64,000 nucleotides of DNA from Tamarix chinensis (GCA_030549775.1 CM060175.1:14891955-14955954), one strand, 5' to 3'. Counted from the stretch's first letter, positions 36,568 through 50,148 are shown. Translations and numbers: made by a program. The notes: generated from the sequence alone by a model not told the origin.

Positions 36568-39500
36568 CTGTAGCAAGATCATGACAAGCAAACAGAATTA
36601 AGCTGTATACAAAAAGGGCATGTAGAAAAAACCATTACTTTGTCCTTTACATCCAGTTTGGAATAGCTAGAAAACCGCAAGCATAGTTTTATGGTCATAG
36701 CCATTTTGTGGTTAAGAAATTTAGTAATAACTTGAATTAAGAATATAGAAAGGAAATAAGATACTGTGGTGGATGAAATGTTGTTGAATATCATTCTAGT
36801 GGAATTTACAAGATTTATCCAGTAAATGGTGGTTAAACGGACATGAGTCTCATTTTATTTTATTAGAATAAGGATTTTGTTCTAATTGACCGTGTTGTTT
36901 TGAAATGAGATTGGTCATATATTTCAGCTAGGATGACTTCGAATGACCTTGGCTGAATTTTTTTACTAGGTTTGATTGTTTTTCTAAGTGATAATTTCAT
37001 CATTTGGAGGTTTGTGCCATAATTTAGGTATTTTAAGGCTCATGTGGATTCAAAATATATTGTCAAATCATAAAGGTGGTTAATTATTATGCTAATGTAT
37101 CATATATAGACTAAAGATTAGCATACATTTTACTAGTAGTCTAGTATATATGTGATCTTATATAATTATGTAGAAAACATGGCGGAAATAATTCCTGTGG
37201 GTCAAGATGGACTAAAATTATACTGTTGGAGCTGTTTGGTCTCTCACCTGTGAAATTTGCCATGGAGAAGTGGAAGACTTAAAATAAAATTAGTTACGAT
37301 ACTCATTCCAACAAGCAACTGGTTTCAGCAATAAGTAACTATAACCTAGAGATGACACCAGACTGCCTAGGAGAGGGATTTCAGATGTGTTTCAAAAAGT
37401 GATTCGAAGGCATTCCATGGTCCATGTTCTGCAGCCATACGAGGGACAAGAGAGAGAAGAAAGAAGAGACAAAGGAGGCAACCAAGAGAAAGGAAGAATA
37501 AGGAGAATGAAGAGAGGTTCAGGGCTGGAATTTGGACATCATTTTAGAGAAATTAAAGGCTCAAAGTATTCAAGACGCCATCCAAGATAATTTGGGTTAA
37601 TGTATTCAAGAAAGAAAAGGGTAAGAGAGGCTACTAGTGCAGGAACTTTATATCTAATACAAGTTATCACACCTTTCTTTTGGCAATCCTTTCTTGTCGT
37701 TAAAGCATGATTTTTGCGCAAGTTCTCAGGTCTTTTAACTTGTTTGAGTTGTCTGAATCGTGTTTATGTTGGAATAAATTTCATATTGAGAAAAAAGCAT
37801 TGGTTATTGAATTTAGACAAAAAAAAGTACTTTATGTTGGTATATGATGATATTGTTAATGCATCTCTTTCAAAATTGACTATGCAAGCACACACGTTCT
37901 GAAAGAGATTTTTGCAATGCATGCCCATTATAAATGTCATTGTTGGTTGGTGCGACCTAAATTATGGATTATGAAATATTTAGGTTCTATGAAGTGAAAT
38001 TATGATGGAATTACATATTTATAAAGAGTCAAAATGCATTATTATTGGTTTATAAAGATTGTAATGTGACAAGAAATAGAAAGTAGTAGATGAAAACATG
38101 GCTTTGATAATACTTGTTTTAACAGGATTCTGCATTATATAATTGGAATTTCGGGACATAATAGGTTTCAAATTAAAGCTTCAATTGTCTTGATGTCCAA
38201 AAATTTTACAGAAATCAATCCAGATTTGTGCGGACAAAGTTACGGTAATGTTGGTAAAAACTATCAAAACAAGTGCTTTTAGTCAAGAAGGGTAATCATA
38301 TACATTTATGGGTCATTGACAATAAGGAGAGGATGTTATAGACTTAAAACGATTTACTGAATATCTTAAGATGATAACAAAGGGCTGCATGTGATTTGAT
38401 TAAGTTGGAAGACTCGTTATTAGTAAGAAACGAGGTGGTAAACAATAAAACATTTGGGAAGTATTTGGAGGATTTTATAGTTAAATAGATTGTATGTCTT
38501 GGAAGTTCAATTTCATAAAATCATGATGTGATGTCAGATGAGGTGGAAATTTAAGGTCCTAAGTATGGTTGAACAAAGACGTTAATTATAAAATAGTTTG
38601 GCATGAAGTAAAAGTTGTTCATGGATGATGATACATAATATTTACACAGGGAGTGATTAATGATGCTATATTTGACTTCGAACTTGAATATAAGTTGTTG
38701 AGGATAATTAGATGAATGACACACATAAATTTATTGTTGATGCTTATTTTGAAATAAGTATTCCATGAGTATGTTCTTGGTTGAAGAAAAGTAAATAACT
38801 TTCATTGAAAGTGTTTTGTAAAGTTGTTTTCTATAAATGGTTATTTTTTTATTTTAATAACATGGTTGTTGAGTGACATTGGGTAGAATATTATGGTTAC
38901 GCTAAAAAAACAAAAAATTGTAAAGTTGTTTTTATGTAAAACAGCTGTTGTATCGTTTTGATAACATGGCTGTTGGCCACTCTTGGTTAAAATTCTTATT
39001 GTATTGACCCAGCGCCTAAGTGTTGGGTTGTCAGGGCCTGAGTGTTGGTGGGCCAACATTAGTTTGGGGGCATGGGTAGATCACCATCCCTGTACTGTTA
39101 TCTTAGACCATGTTTCCACTATGTTTTTTTTTTTTGGGTTATCGGTTAAATAAAATTGCTGAAATAAATATATTGACAAATTTTGAGTTGAAGTTTCATC
39201 ATTTCATAAAATTGTAAATGGAATTCAATTGCTGTTGTATTATGATGTCATTCTTAAGAACAGAACAATTAAATATCCTTAAACCTAATTGCTGTAACCA
39301 TCAAGTTATATTCAAAGCTGGTAACATTGATATTTGATTTGAGTTTCATTTAACGTTGTGTTCATTGAGATTTTAAAAGAAACAGATCTGTTGACTTTTC
39401 TTATCACTAAGATAGTATTACAAAAAAGTTGATATTTTTATTGGACCAAAGTTGTAAATTGGCTTTGAACTAGCTATTAAGTGTCTTTGAGGTTGTTATT

Positions 39501-39635
39501 AGTTGAAAAGTTTTATTTCAGGTAGTAGTGAGGATCGGTTGATGCTGATTTCAAGGAATTAGTAGATGGTTATGAAACGATGATTTCAAAATTTATGTAC
39601 AAACTATGATTAGACAAAGTTATGTAAGTTTTGTT
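36568..39635. other. Probable GLYR2 intron or 5' flank, no gene recognised
   Basis: Directly upstream (minus strand) of the 36507-36567 exon, which begins after a good TTGCTACAG acceptor. I could not find an exon ending in a GALFLE-like segment here. The open frames at 37387-37590 and 38841-39059 have no recognisable features. A purine-rich patch lies at about 37440-37520. Confidence 0.4.
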
Positions 39636-39639
39636 CGGA

Positions 39640-40240
39640 TCGGGACAGATAACATACCAAGGAAGGATAGTTTCAAATATCTCGGGTTTATAATCAAAAG
39701 CAATGGAGAGATAAATGAAAACACAGTTCAAGGCTTGAGCGCTGGATGAATGAAATTAAGAAGGTATATGGATTATTGCGCGACATGAAAATTGCTCTCA
39801 AACACAATGGAAAGTTTAATAGAGCAACTGTTAAACCGACAATGTTATACAGGACAAAATGTTGGTCAATAAAACAAACCTAAGTTACCAAGTTGGTGGT
39901 GGAGATGAGAATACTTTGTTGGACTTGTAATCATACAAGGGGGAAAAAAAACAAGAATGAACTAACAAAGGGAAAAGTGAGGCTTACGCCAATTGAAGAT
40001 AAGAAATAGGAGTCCACAGTTGAGGTTCAGCCATGTGAAGAGGTGTCATCTAGACGACCTGGTGAGGAGTTGCAGGAATACTCCCAGAAGAATTAGGCAT
40101 GATTTAGATTAAGTAGGTAAGCACGAGGTAATCAATTAGGCATGATTTAGATTGTCTAGAACTTACTGAAGCCATGTTCTTAAACAGAAGATGTGGAGCA
40201 GGCTGATTAAGGTAGGTGACTTCATGTAGGAACCTTCTTT
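39640..40240 (+). pseudogene. RTE-type LINE reverse transcriptase C-terminal relic
   Basis: Fragments read in order: SFKYLGFIIKSNGEIN, then in other frames GKFNRATVKPTMLYRTKCW, EMRILCWTCNHTR and LTEAMFLNRRMW. This is the highly repeated C-terminal tail of plant RTE LINE ORF2 ('DsFKYLGsiIQ..GEidedv', 'GKFYRTaiRPAMLYGtECWa', 'EMRMLRWMCGHTRkD', 'LTedMa.dR..WR'). Frameshifts and stops are numerous. It is a 5'-truncated copy carrying only the last part of the ORF. Confidence 0.85.
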
Positions 40241-40499
40241 TACCTTCTCAGCCTGAGTTTACAATCGAGATTCATGTCCCCACAATTATGGATCATGGTG
40301 GCTGTGTGGTTAATATTTTGTGTGCAATTTTCACCGCTATTGAGGTTGTTATTCTTTTCCATAATTAGTTATTTCTTTATTTACTACTTATTTCAGTGAG
40401 CATACATATTGCAATTTACTGTACCATTATTTTTCTAATATTGCCGTGCTAATATTATTTTTTTGTGTATCCACTTACATGCCCTATACAACCTAACAT

Positions 40500-41130
40500 T
40501 GCTAATTGATGCAGAATCTTCTAGGGTTTCATCAACAACGTCCTTCTTGGATGCTAATTATCATTTATTGAAGTTCTTGGAAGGGTTCTTGAAGTTTAAA
40601 ACCTTTCTTGAAGATCTTGGAACTGTTTAACAAGTTTCAAACACTTTCTTGAGATAATCTTGCAAAGCATGCGACTTTCGCAAAGATGAAGATCTATACA
40701 TGCTAAGGCATTATTTATTCAGATATTTTCCGCTCAAAGAAGTCAAAAGAAGATATTCTACACGTGCATGACGAAGAATAACAATTTAGGCTCAAGTTAG
40801 TTATAGCTGTTAAGTTGTTAGAGGTTGTTATGATACTCTTTTGTATTATTTATGCATGTGTCAAATAGTAACAACCATAATCAGCCCTAAATGAGTTAGT
40901 TGAGGGAGTTAGGTTTGTTAGAGCTAGTTAAGCCTATTATCACATGTGGTTAATTGGGGGCTACAAAATTTGTAACAAAGTTTGTGAGTTTGTTAGATTT
41001 TATTCTCCTATATATATGGGTTAAACTCTCCATGTAAAATTTAGATTATATCATATGTTGAGATTAATGAAAATCTAAGTTCTCTTCGTGTGTTATTATC
41101 TTCAATCATCCTTGTGAGATTGAATTTATC
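40500..41130 (+). mobile_element. Possible Copia-type LTR remnant
   Basis: 'gttagaggttgttat', 'gttagttgagggagttag' and a 'cctatatatatggg' TATA-like segment, followed by 'cttcgtgtgttattatctt', resemble the U3/R layout of plant Copia LTRs. No boundary, target duplication or coding domain was found. Confidence 0.3.
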
Positions 41131-41759
41131 TTTTTTAAGTTTATTTTTATGTGTTGTTCAAAGATTCCTACAAGTAAGATTTCCTTTATGTGTTTCTCAT
41201 TAGATACCTTTTTTGTCATCTTTTTGAGACATTCAAAGTTATATTATTATTCAAGATTACCTAAAACCGAGCCATATATCCATACCTATCTTAAAATCCT
41301 AAGTTTTAATCTTTCAAACTAATCATCTAATTCTCTTCTCATAAAAATCTACATCATTTTTGCTTATACTCTTTTTGTTGCTAGTAAATTGTGTTATACT
41401 TAAATATTTACCATTTACTTTCATGCTTCATTTTCTTTTCTTTATTTATCTCTTCTCAAAAAAAAAAATCTTTAACCAAAAATAACTTTTCTTTAACAAA
41501 AGTATAACTGGATTATTTCAAAAACAACCCTTCACTATCCTTAAGCTATTGTTGTTGTAATTTAATAGAGGTGATGTTTCATACACCAAAATCCTGATAA
41601 CCTATTACTAACAGGATTAAAATTGAGTTATTATTATTATAATTTTGGTAATGCAATGTTAATTTTTTTACTAATAAATAGGCAAGAAGAATCATAACCT
41701 CATAGTTCACATATATAAGATGAACTAAGCTAACATATTGACATAGGAAAACAATTTAA

Positions 41760-44700
41760 ATTAGGGCGTGCAGGATGATAAAGTCTCAACTTTAGATGCT
41801 ACATCCCTCACAATCTCCCTAGTGACTGCACACTTTTTATTCTAAAAAATCATTGGATTTCTCTCATGCCAAATGTGATACACACATGAGACATAAGCTC
41901 TTAAGACATCTTTACGTAGCCTTGGGCCTCGACCCCCCTTGCATAACCAATGCACATGTCGTTGCCACAGTGAAAGCACTTATCGGACTCCGAATCCTGT
42001 CATCATCGATTTCCAAATACTTCTAAAAAATGCACAAGAAAGGAAGAAGTGATGATGTTGTTCATCTTCTTGATTGCAAATAACAGTGTAGTTTAAGATC
42101 ATAACCAAAATGAAGCAATCTATCTTTGGTTCCCAATCTTTCTTGCATTATGAGCCACATTGTCAATTGGTGTCGAGGAGGCAATAGCTTGTTTGACACA
42201 ACTTTGTACATTCTACTCTTGAGACTTTGTGATGTAAACAATCATAGACTTGAGCAATTGAGTACCTTCGTTGCTTCACAAACCTGAATTCTGTTTGTAA
42301 TTATGTAAGTGAAGTATGGAGATCAATATGAATATGTAACAACCTTCTCATCAACCAAGAAGCCGAGGATGAAATTTGTACTTTCTATATATTTCGCGCT
42401 TTCAAATAATAGGCATACACCCAACGAATCCAAAGTATATCCTTCTTAGTAGTTATCCACTAAAGCAACTGACCGTGCACCACAACATTCCACGAATGAA
42501 TTTGGATCAAGCCTAATCCACCTTCCTCTTTGGGCAAGTAGACTATATCCCAAGCCACAGGGGCCTTTCTAGATTTCTCAATGCTCGCCCATAAAAGGGG
42601 CTTGCAAAGGGCTACAATGTCATGAATAATTCCTTGTGGAACAACATCATCAAGCTCCAGTAAGCCCAAATCCCATTGATCAAATAAGCAGTTGTTGTTC
42701 CACCCGACTTAGGAGTTGTGCATTCCATCCCCTTATATTTGCTGTAAATTTCTCTATAAGTGGTAGGTAATCATTAACAGTGAGTCTTTTATAGGACAAT
42801 GGGATACCAAGATACCATACTGGTATGTTACCTATAAGAAATGCATACAAACATGTACCGAGGCATTGTAAAAAATCATACTTTTTGATGCATTAAAGGT
42901 TAGTCCGAATACATTAGAAAAATCTTGGTACTTTTGGCAAATGGCATCCATAGAAGAAAAATTTCCAGAGATACAGAATCGTAAATCGTCAGTGAACATC
43001 AAGCTACTTAGTTTAACCTTCTTACACTTAAGATGAAACTTAAAGATCAGATTACTCCACAATCCGCGAAGTGATCTATGTAAATACTCCATAGCCAACG
43101 CAAATAGATAAGGAGGCAAAGGGTCTCCTTGTTTTAAACCCCTCTTGGCTTCAAAAGGTCGTTGAAGTGTCCCATTAAAAGAAATTGAGTATTGTGCAAT
43201 GGTAATACAACTCATTACAAGCTTAACAAAATGGTGAGGGAAATTCAAGTAAAGAAGAATGGATTGCATGAACGAGCAACTTACTGTATCATATGCTTTA
43301 TGCATATCCAACTTAAGCATGGACCGAGGAGATAAAATCTCTGTGTCACCTCCTTGAACCAACTCGAAAGCCAAAAGAATGTTATTCCCAATAGTTCAAC
43401 CCTTTACAAATGCCACTTGATTTTCCCCTACCAATAAAGGCATAAAACCTTGAAGCCAGTAGGTAATAACCTTAAATATAATTTTGTAAAGTAAGTTGCA
43501 GCATGCAATTGGTCGATAGTCCCCTACTTTACTAGCATTTGGAACCTTAGGAATAAGATTCAAAATCGCAAAATTTAAGGCTTTAGGGATGCACTTGTGA
43601 TAAATGCCTCACTTGTAGTCTTCCAAACATGCAGCCTTAAAAAACATAATGTTATATCTATCGGGTCCCAGAGCTTTGTCACTACTGCTTGAGAAGAAGC
43701 TTGCTTCACTTCGTCCGTATGAATGGCAGCTAGAAGCTTCCTATAGTGGTGAATATCCAACTCCGATCCTTTTAGTACAACCTCAAGCTTGAAATCACCC
43801 TAGGTTCAAAAGGAGTCCCCATAAGGGACACATTGAAATGGGTGAACTATGTAGCAATAGCCTCTTGTATGGTGAATATCTTGCTATCTTCATTCATTAG
43901 CAAAGAAATTTGATTACGATGTCTCCTTCCTTTCACAAGAGAGTGAAAAAGAAACTTATATTGCTATCTCCCAATTTAATCCAATCAACTCAAGCCTTTT
44001 GCCAATAAAAACTTTCTTCACATAAGCCATAGTATATTAACCTTGCTACACACTCTTTTTCTCTAATAATCAGCGTATCATCAAAAGGATTCTCATTCAG
44101 CTGCTCTTGTACTTTAATGAGACTAATTCTACCCTATAGAACCTTTTCTAATATGCTGCCAAAATGCCATTAGTTTAATCCATGCAATGGTCTCTTCAAT
44201 TTTTTTTAGTAAATACATCACACTACGCATTATATTATGAGGGCAGTCTTCGTTCTAGATTTGATGTATAGTAGGGAGGAAATCAAAATGAGAGATCCAC
44301 ATGTTGAAGAAACGAAAAGGTCTTGCACCCATAGAAGTTTGCTATCCCAAATCAAGTATCATTGCAGCATGATCGGAAACAATGGGTACCGCAAAGTGAG
44401 CATGTGAGGATGGAAAGTTGTCAAACCAGCTCATATTACCCATCACTCGATCCAACTTACACCAAAGCCTTTCTACACCCTCTCTTCGATTACTCCACTG
44501 AGAAAAGCTTCATTATAGTGAATATCCTCGACTTGAATTGTGTTAAACATTGTAAAAAATCATTAATATCCTCTTGATTATACCCTTCCATGGGTTGTTT
44601 CTCTTCTGAATTAGCAATTACATTGAAGCCTCCTAACAGCACATGCGGCCACTAAGGAAAGCTTTGCACCGTAAGCCATTCCAATAATCTCCGTTTGCTT

Positions 44701-44960
44701 TCCCATCATTAGCTGCATAAATGAATGAGACATGGGGCCTGCAGCCTATTGAACATGACAATCCATAGCTTGGTCACACTCAAAATTTTTATAAACACAC
44801 CATAATGCCAAATCAAAACCAATCCAAACTCTACCATTATTATGAGAATTATAATTATCAATCCACTCCCATCCAAACATGTCTTTTCTTATTTTTCAAG
44901 CATTATTAACTTTAACTTGTGTTTTAATTAAACCTACAACTGAAAGTTTACTATTTCTAA
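41760..44960 (-). pseudogene. L1-type LINE ORF2 relic (endonuclease, RT, zf-RVT)
   Basis: Domains appear in proper order along the minus strand. Endonuclease (44960-44300): NGRVWIGFDLALWCV, VLLGGFNVIANSEE (GDFN turned to GGFN), WSNRREGVERLWCKLDRVM, IVSDHAAMI (SDH motif). Reverse transcriptase (43760-42830): SDKALGPDRYN, LIPKVPNASKVGDYRPIACCN, LKLDMHKAYDTV, RGLKQGDPLPPYLFALAMEY and LMFTDDLRF, where the usual F/Y-A-D-D is FTDD. Post-RT region (42669-42460): APVAWDIVYLPKEEGGLGLI. Zinc-knuckle-type zf-RVT region (about 42180-41850): WLIMQERLGTKDRLLHFGYD and a CYLQSRR...HHFFL-like segment. Frameshifts and stops are present, and the 5' part before the endonuclease is missing. Opposite in strand to the RTE relic. 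Confidence 0.92.
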
Positions 44961-46420
44961 TTCGGGTGAACACCTCACGATGTTTGAGAGGTCATAAACA
45001 AAGTTATTATTGTTGCATACAAGGTTGTTCGAATTAGGATTTTACCTAGAATCAACAAAGGATCATTAGAATCGCATCGTAAGATTCTATATATACCAAA
45101 AAAAATGACCCTGATATACTTGCATACTACAAAATCTTATAATTAATAATTAAAGTTGAAAACAACTAGAAAAACTCATTCATAATCTCTTTTGGGACAT
45201 CACTTAAGTTGTAACAACTAAAAAGCAAAACAAATTATCGGATTATATGCATATAGAAAAAATTGGTACACGAAATATGGATACCAAAATAGAAACTAAA
45301 AGGATAGTTATGAACTAAATAGAAATTAATAAACAAATAACATCAATAAATTTAAAATATTTATTTTACTCTCTATATAGATTTGTACTCTTTCAAAGTA
45401 TTTTTTTCCCCAACAATCGACTTCATTGTCATCTTAATATCTTGCTCTTGTTTCCTTCACATCGGTTGGCGTTCAATATACAATATGTACAAAATAATAA
45501 GGGTTGAATTATAAACTATAGAGTTAGGTAAAAATAAAGTGGACATAAGAGGAAAAATAGATTTTTAAGGGAAAAAGATAAAAAAATATAGTCAATATAT
45601 AAGGAACGTAAGATTCTACCGATCCTACATTACATAAAATCATAGGATCTTACCATGATTCTGCTACTATAATATTCTACATAAGATCAAGGATTGATCA
45701 ATAACTTTTGAATCATAAAATTATAAGATCTAGATCAGGAGTTTGACAATTATAGTTCATGCAAGGTTGGTCTGATAAAAGATATTACATGGTTGGATAA
45801 GAATATAGCCTTGCAATATGGATTATTCAAGTTAAATTGACAGATGGAATTTGAAGTTTGGATTTGATTTAAAAGTGGGATTGTAATGGCCCAAAAATTT
45901 GACATTATCACTTACGTAGACTCAGAATTGTTAGAGACTATTATTAAGTTTAAAACCTAGCTACAAGGGCAAAGGTAAATACTTTTGACGATGCCACGAG
46001 ACACAATCGAAGTTAGAATAAGTATTGGTAATGCATGAGGAAAACAATATTGGTTGATGCCATAATGATCCACTGCACCCATAGAATTTTAAAAAACGCA
46101 CTCCTTTAGTTGCTTTACTAAAAAGTAGTGAGTGACCGAGTAATTAAAGATGAATGTAGGTAATGTCGTGTTTCGATAATTATGTGTCCTTCGCTACAAG
46201 CAAAACCTTGAACATCTTTGTACAACCACATAACCTCAAAAGAAACTAGATAACCACATGATTCACTTTATGCTCTAAGTGTCTAAATGAGGGGCTAGAT
46301 GACAAAGAATCTATACGACTAGCCAACTCCACGATAGATTGAATGATTCTTCGAGGACTCCTCTTAGCCCTGAAAGTACGTTGATTCCATTCCCACTAAA
46401 GATTCTATAGGCATTATTAG
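44961..46420. other. AT-rich DNA with a dispersed 'gtaagattcta' repeat
   Basis: Words such as 'cgtaagattctatatatacc' (45078) and 'cgtaagattctaccgatcct' (45609), and 'aggatcttaccatgattctg' (45645) in inverse sense, suggest a degenerate dispersed repeat at about 45030-45730. No coding region was recognised. Confidence 0.35.
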
Positions 46421-47540
46421 CCTATCCTAGGAGACAAATGGCATGACAAGAGGAGATGGAAGGATAAATGGTAAGGGCATTAACTAGTGTTATGGCCAAG
46501 GTGGAGGGAGTAGGGTTGGTGGAAAGAGGAATAGTGGCAGTTGCTGGAGTAGTGATGGTCGATGGCTTTCTAGGCATATTGTCACGCCCTGACTTCCTTC
46601 TAAACCAACTGCGTGCTGCACTTAGTCTTTTTCCACCTCCTTGGATGACTAAGTCAGCCTTCACTTCAAGAGACCTCACTCTTGAATAAAAGAACTTTGC
46701 TTAGCACCAAGCCTTAAGGACTCACAAGGAATCACACAAGAGAGTTTGAGAGAATGAGAGCTTTATTGAGAGAGTTGTTGAGAGCTTCCAACTTGTGGAT
46801 GGTGGAAATGAGACCCCTCATCCCCTATTTATAGTTGAGGCCTCCTCCTCCCTCCATCCCAAGGAACATTCTAGAGTGGGATAGATCATGATCCCTCTAG
46901 AATGCTCCATTAGAACACACTAGGATAATCTAGAGGCTTCCATACAAGTGTGTACAAAAGAGGATGGTTCTAGAGACATCCCCCTCTAGAACCATCTATA
47001 TAATGGTAGAAGCCTCCTACATCTTCTACAATTATCTACACATATCCACATTATTCTAGAATGTTCTAGAATATTCCGCAAAAATAAAAGTGCTCAAAGC
47101 GGGCCGTGACAATATGCTCTCTTTTGACTTGTTGAAATCAACATTCTAGACTCTTTAGTTGCAAATTGGGCCTTTAGCTCATTAAACCTTGGGCCATAGC
47201 GACAAGCATCATAGAATTGATTGTAAGTCTCTAATTAGATCCAGCTTTGAGTTCTCCTTTCTTTGGCAGCTTTCTAGGTGAATGCTCCTCCTCTAATTCA
47301 TCAAAATTCACTTTTTAGACTCTTTAGTTGCAAACACGGTGCTTAGCTCATCAAACCTTGGGCCATAACAACAAGCATCCTCCAACTGCTCGTAAGTCTC
47401 TGACTAAATTCGGCTTTAAGCCCTCTTTCTTTAATTAGTTGGTTCAACTTTCAAGACTCCTCTTTATTTCTAGCTAGTTCCTTCTTGGAAAGGACGCCTA
47501 GTTGTTGCACAATTGCCATTGGCATGGAACGACTTATTAA
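46421..47540 (-). pseudogene. Degenerate coding-like DNA split by a solo LTR, with a ~168-bp tandem duplication
   Basis: On both sides of the LTR at 46580-47111 the minus strand has fragmentary coding-like readings. A duplicated segment 'actctttagttgcaaa' begins at 47149 and again near 47317 (period about 168 bp); each copy also carries 'ccttgggccata' and 'caacaagcatc' or 'cgacaagcatc'. On the minus strand the copies read approximately DACCYGPRFDELSTVFATKES and a similar repeat with FNELKAQFATKES. Probably repeat-rich transposon-encoded protein DNA, but I do not recognise the family. Confidence 0.4.
46580..47111 (-). mobile_element. Small solo LTR (532 bp) with 4-bp flanking duplication
   Basis: The ends are TGTCACG and CGTGACA. 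ATAT flanks both sides (46576-46579 and 47112-47115). On the minus strand a TATAAATAG box (about 46829-46837) and downstream AATAAA (about 46762-46767) lie in the right order for U3-R-U5. 'ttctagaatgttctagaat' repeats occur in the U3. No internal retrotransposon domains flank it, so it is a solo LTR or a non-autonomous remnant. Confidence 0.8.
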
Positions 47541-48062
47541 CAAGTTGTCATAGGCTTGAGATTTCAACCAAACCTAGAATCACAATCATAAGAGAACTTA
47601 CTATGATTAAGATCTCTCTTCTTGTTATTTCTTCAATAACACAACCCATACACATTTTAAGGACGATTATCCATGGATGTGGTGAATTATGGTTGTGATG
47701 AGATGATGATGAGGAACCATAATGATAGTGATGAGGGGTGAGGGCCAAATATTATGTGAGGACATTAGTGAAGCTTGATAGCCAAGAATTAACAATTGTT
47801 AATTCCACAATTTGAGTTCTTATTGCTATCAAAAGATCCTTATTTATAAGTATGATACCCCATTCTTAAGCTTAGTTTCCTCAAATAATTAACTTCACTA
47901 TCCATTCTTAATTACCCTAAGCTTGAATGTCTTCTCCTTCCTTCCAAAATTTGGATCTTCCATCTTTTGTTTTGTTAAATCGCGTAAAAAACTTGTTTAT
48001 GCAATAAGATGATGTTAATTTGTTTAAATTTGTTTGGGCTTCAAACTAATTTTGATACCAAA

Positions 48063-48887
48063 TATTTTTATATACTTGGGTTTCTAAAATTATTCCACAA
48101 CTTCCCTTAATTTATCATGTTTTTTAGGATTTATTTAATAGTTTTTCCAAAAAATGTCCATTATTCAACTTTCCTTATGATTCGATTATCTAAAATTAAT
48201 AGTAACCAACCTCCTAACTAACCATTAGAATCCAACCCTTCGATTATCTAAAATTAATAGTAACCAACCTCCTAACTAACCATTAGAATCCAACCCGCTC
48301 CCTAACTCAACCAAATCATATCTGGATCCTAATTACTTTCATTCAACCAAAAACTTGGTTAAAAGTACAATTAATAAGTATTTTTATATACTTGGGTTTC
48401 TAAAATTATTCCACACCTTTCCTTAATTTGTCATGTTTTTTAGGATTTATTTAATAGTTTTTCCAATAAACATCCATTATTCGACTTTCCTTACGATTTG
48501 ATTATCTAAAATCAATAGTAACCAACGTCCTAACTATCCATTAGAATCCAACCCGCTACCTAACTCAACCAAATCATATCTGGATCCTAATTACTTTCAT
48601 TCAACCAAGAACTTGGTTAAAAGTACAATTAATAAGTATTTTTATATAATTGGGTTTCTAAAATTATTCCACACCTTCCCTTAATTTATCATGTTTTTTA
48701 GGATTTATTTAATAGTTTTTCCAATAAATGTCTATTCGACTTTCCTTGCAATTCGATTATCTAAAATTAATTGTAACCAACCTCCTAACTAACCATGAGA
48801 ATCCAACCAGCTCCCTAACTCAACCAAATCATATCCAGATCCTAATTACTTTCATTCAACCAAAAACTTGGTTAAACGTACAATTAC
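48063..48887 (+). repeat. Three-copy tandem array, ~258-bp unit with 58-bp internal duplication
   Basis: 'tatttttatata' starts copies at 48063, 48379 and 48637 (spacings 316 and 258). The first copy is longer because 58 bp beginning 'cgattatctaaaattaatag' are duplicated in tandem at 48183 and 48241. Copies are very similar, so the amplification is recent relative to the surrounding decay. Confidence 0.9.
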
Positions 48888-49576
48888 CATGATTTTTGTC
48901 ATAAAAACTATTACACACTCAACCTCTTGATTATTCTTCATTCAAGTGTTTAACAGGTAATGTCCTTCCCCTCCTCAGCTGACCAGCCCTCTTTCATGCC
49001 CACATGACTCCATTTGTTCTCATTCTTTGCACCACACACAATTTCCCCACACTTTTCCCTCTCTTTTTCCTTCATTTCATAGTTGATCATATTGGCCTAT
49101 TGCGAGCCAATATTAACTCCCTTCCTCTTTAGTTTTACTTGTTCTTTTTGCTTGTATATGTTCCTTGCATGTTTGTATCCATTTTCCATCTGTTTCCTTT
49201 GAGGCTCCTTGGTGTGCAGGTGATGTCTGGACACCAAACTTTCAGTTGCTAACCACTTGTTGCTGCAAGTATCAATGCTGTCTTTACCTGTTTTCTTCAT
49301 CTTTTACCTCCTAATTTCCTTTAGCTTAGCTCCTAAGTATTTATTTTAAGTGTTGGGAGTTAAGGTTTATTAAAAAGTAGTCATAATCTTTCTTGGTGAA
49401 AGAATTGGCTGAAGTTAGGAGTATTTTGCTAGGAGATTTGTTAAGCTAGGTAATAAGAACGTCTCTCTCTCCCTCTATACAGATATAGAACTTGTGTGGT
49501 TATGTTTTTATTGTCTTTTATGAGCATGGTTTATCATGCTTAAATGCATCCAATTAAATAGCAGTTCCACCATAGT
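48888..49576 (+). other. Interval with a pyrimidine-rich patch, no gene
   Basis: Pyrimidine-rich at about 48960-49080, then mixed sequence. By position it belongs to the second family B LTR. Nothing else supported. Confidence 0.35.
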
Positions 49577-50148
49577 GTAACAGCCGCTATTTAGCGGTTT
49601 TCGACTTTTCGGGCCAGCCACGATGCAAAATGACCAATATGCACGGTTTTAAAATTTCACATTTATCAGCTGATAAATTACTTGTAAATCACTGATAAAT
49701 AAAAAAAATCAGTGATAAATCAACAATTTATTATGAATTCTTAAATCTATTGAAAAAAGCATGCATAATAATTTTTTCTTATTCATTTACTATATATATG
49801 TTGAACCAAGTTACTATTGAAAAATAGTAAAATGTTTTTATTTATTACCTTTACATGTCCTACTAAATAACATGCTTTTCTTTTTATTCCAAGGTAAATT
49901 TAGGGTTGTTAGGACAATTTAGCATATAATAACCCACTTAAATACTTATAATATAATATAAACCACTAGTTTATTAAATATTTATATTTAAATGATCAAT
50001 AAATAATAATTAAAGTATATATTGAAATAAAAATAAAAATTTATGCCATGATGACACGAAACATAATTTATCATTCGCAACATTCCGATACCGCGACACC
50101 ACAACCGCAAATACGACCGCGACTGCGATTTTATGGCCTAGTTAAATG
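49577..50148. mobile_element. Unclassified CCGC-rich interspersed repeat
   Basis: It stands out from the AT-rich surroundings by its ends: 'aacagccgctatttagcggt' (with CCGCTATTTAGCGG inverted symmetry) at the left, and 'ccgcgacaccacaaccgc' plus 'cgaccgcgactgcga' at the right. Inside are a perfect 16-bp palindrome TTTATCAGCTGATAAA (49662-49677) and several 'gataaat' words. Clear TIRs or a target duplication were not found. Possibly a decayed DNA transposon. Confidence 0.4.
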
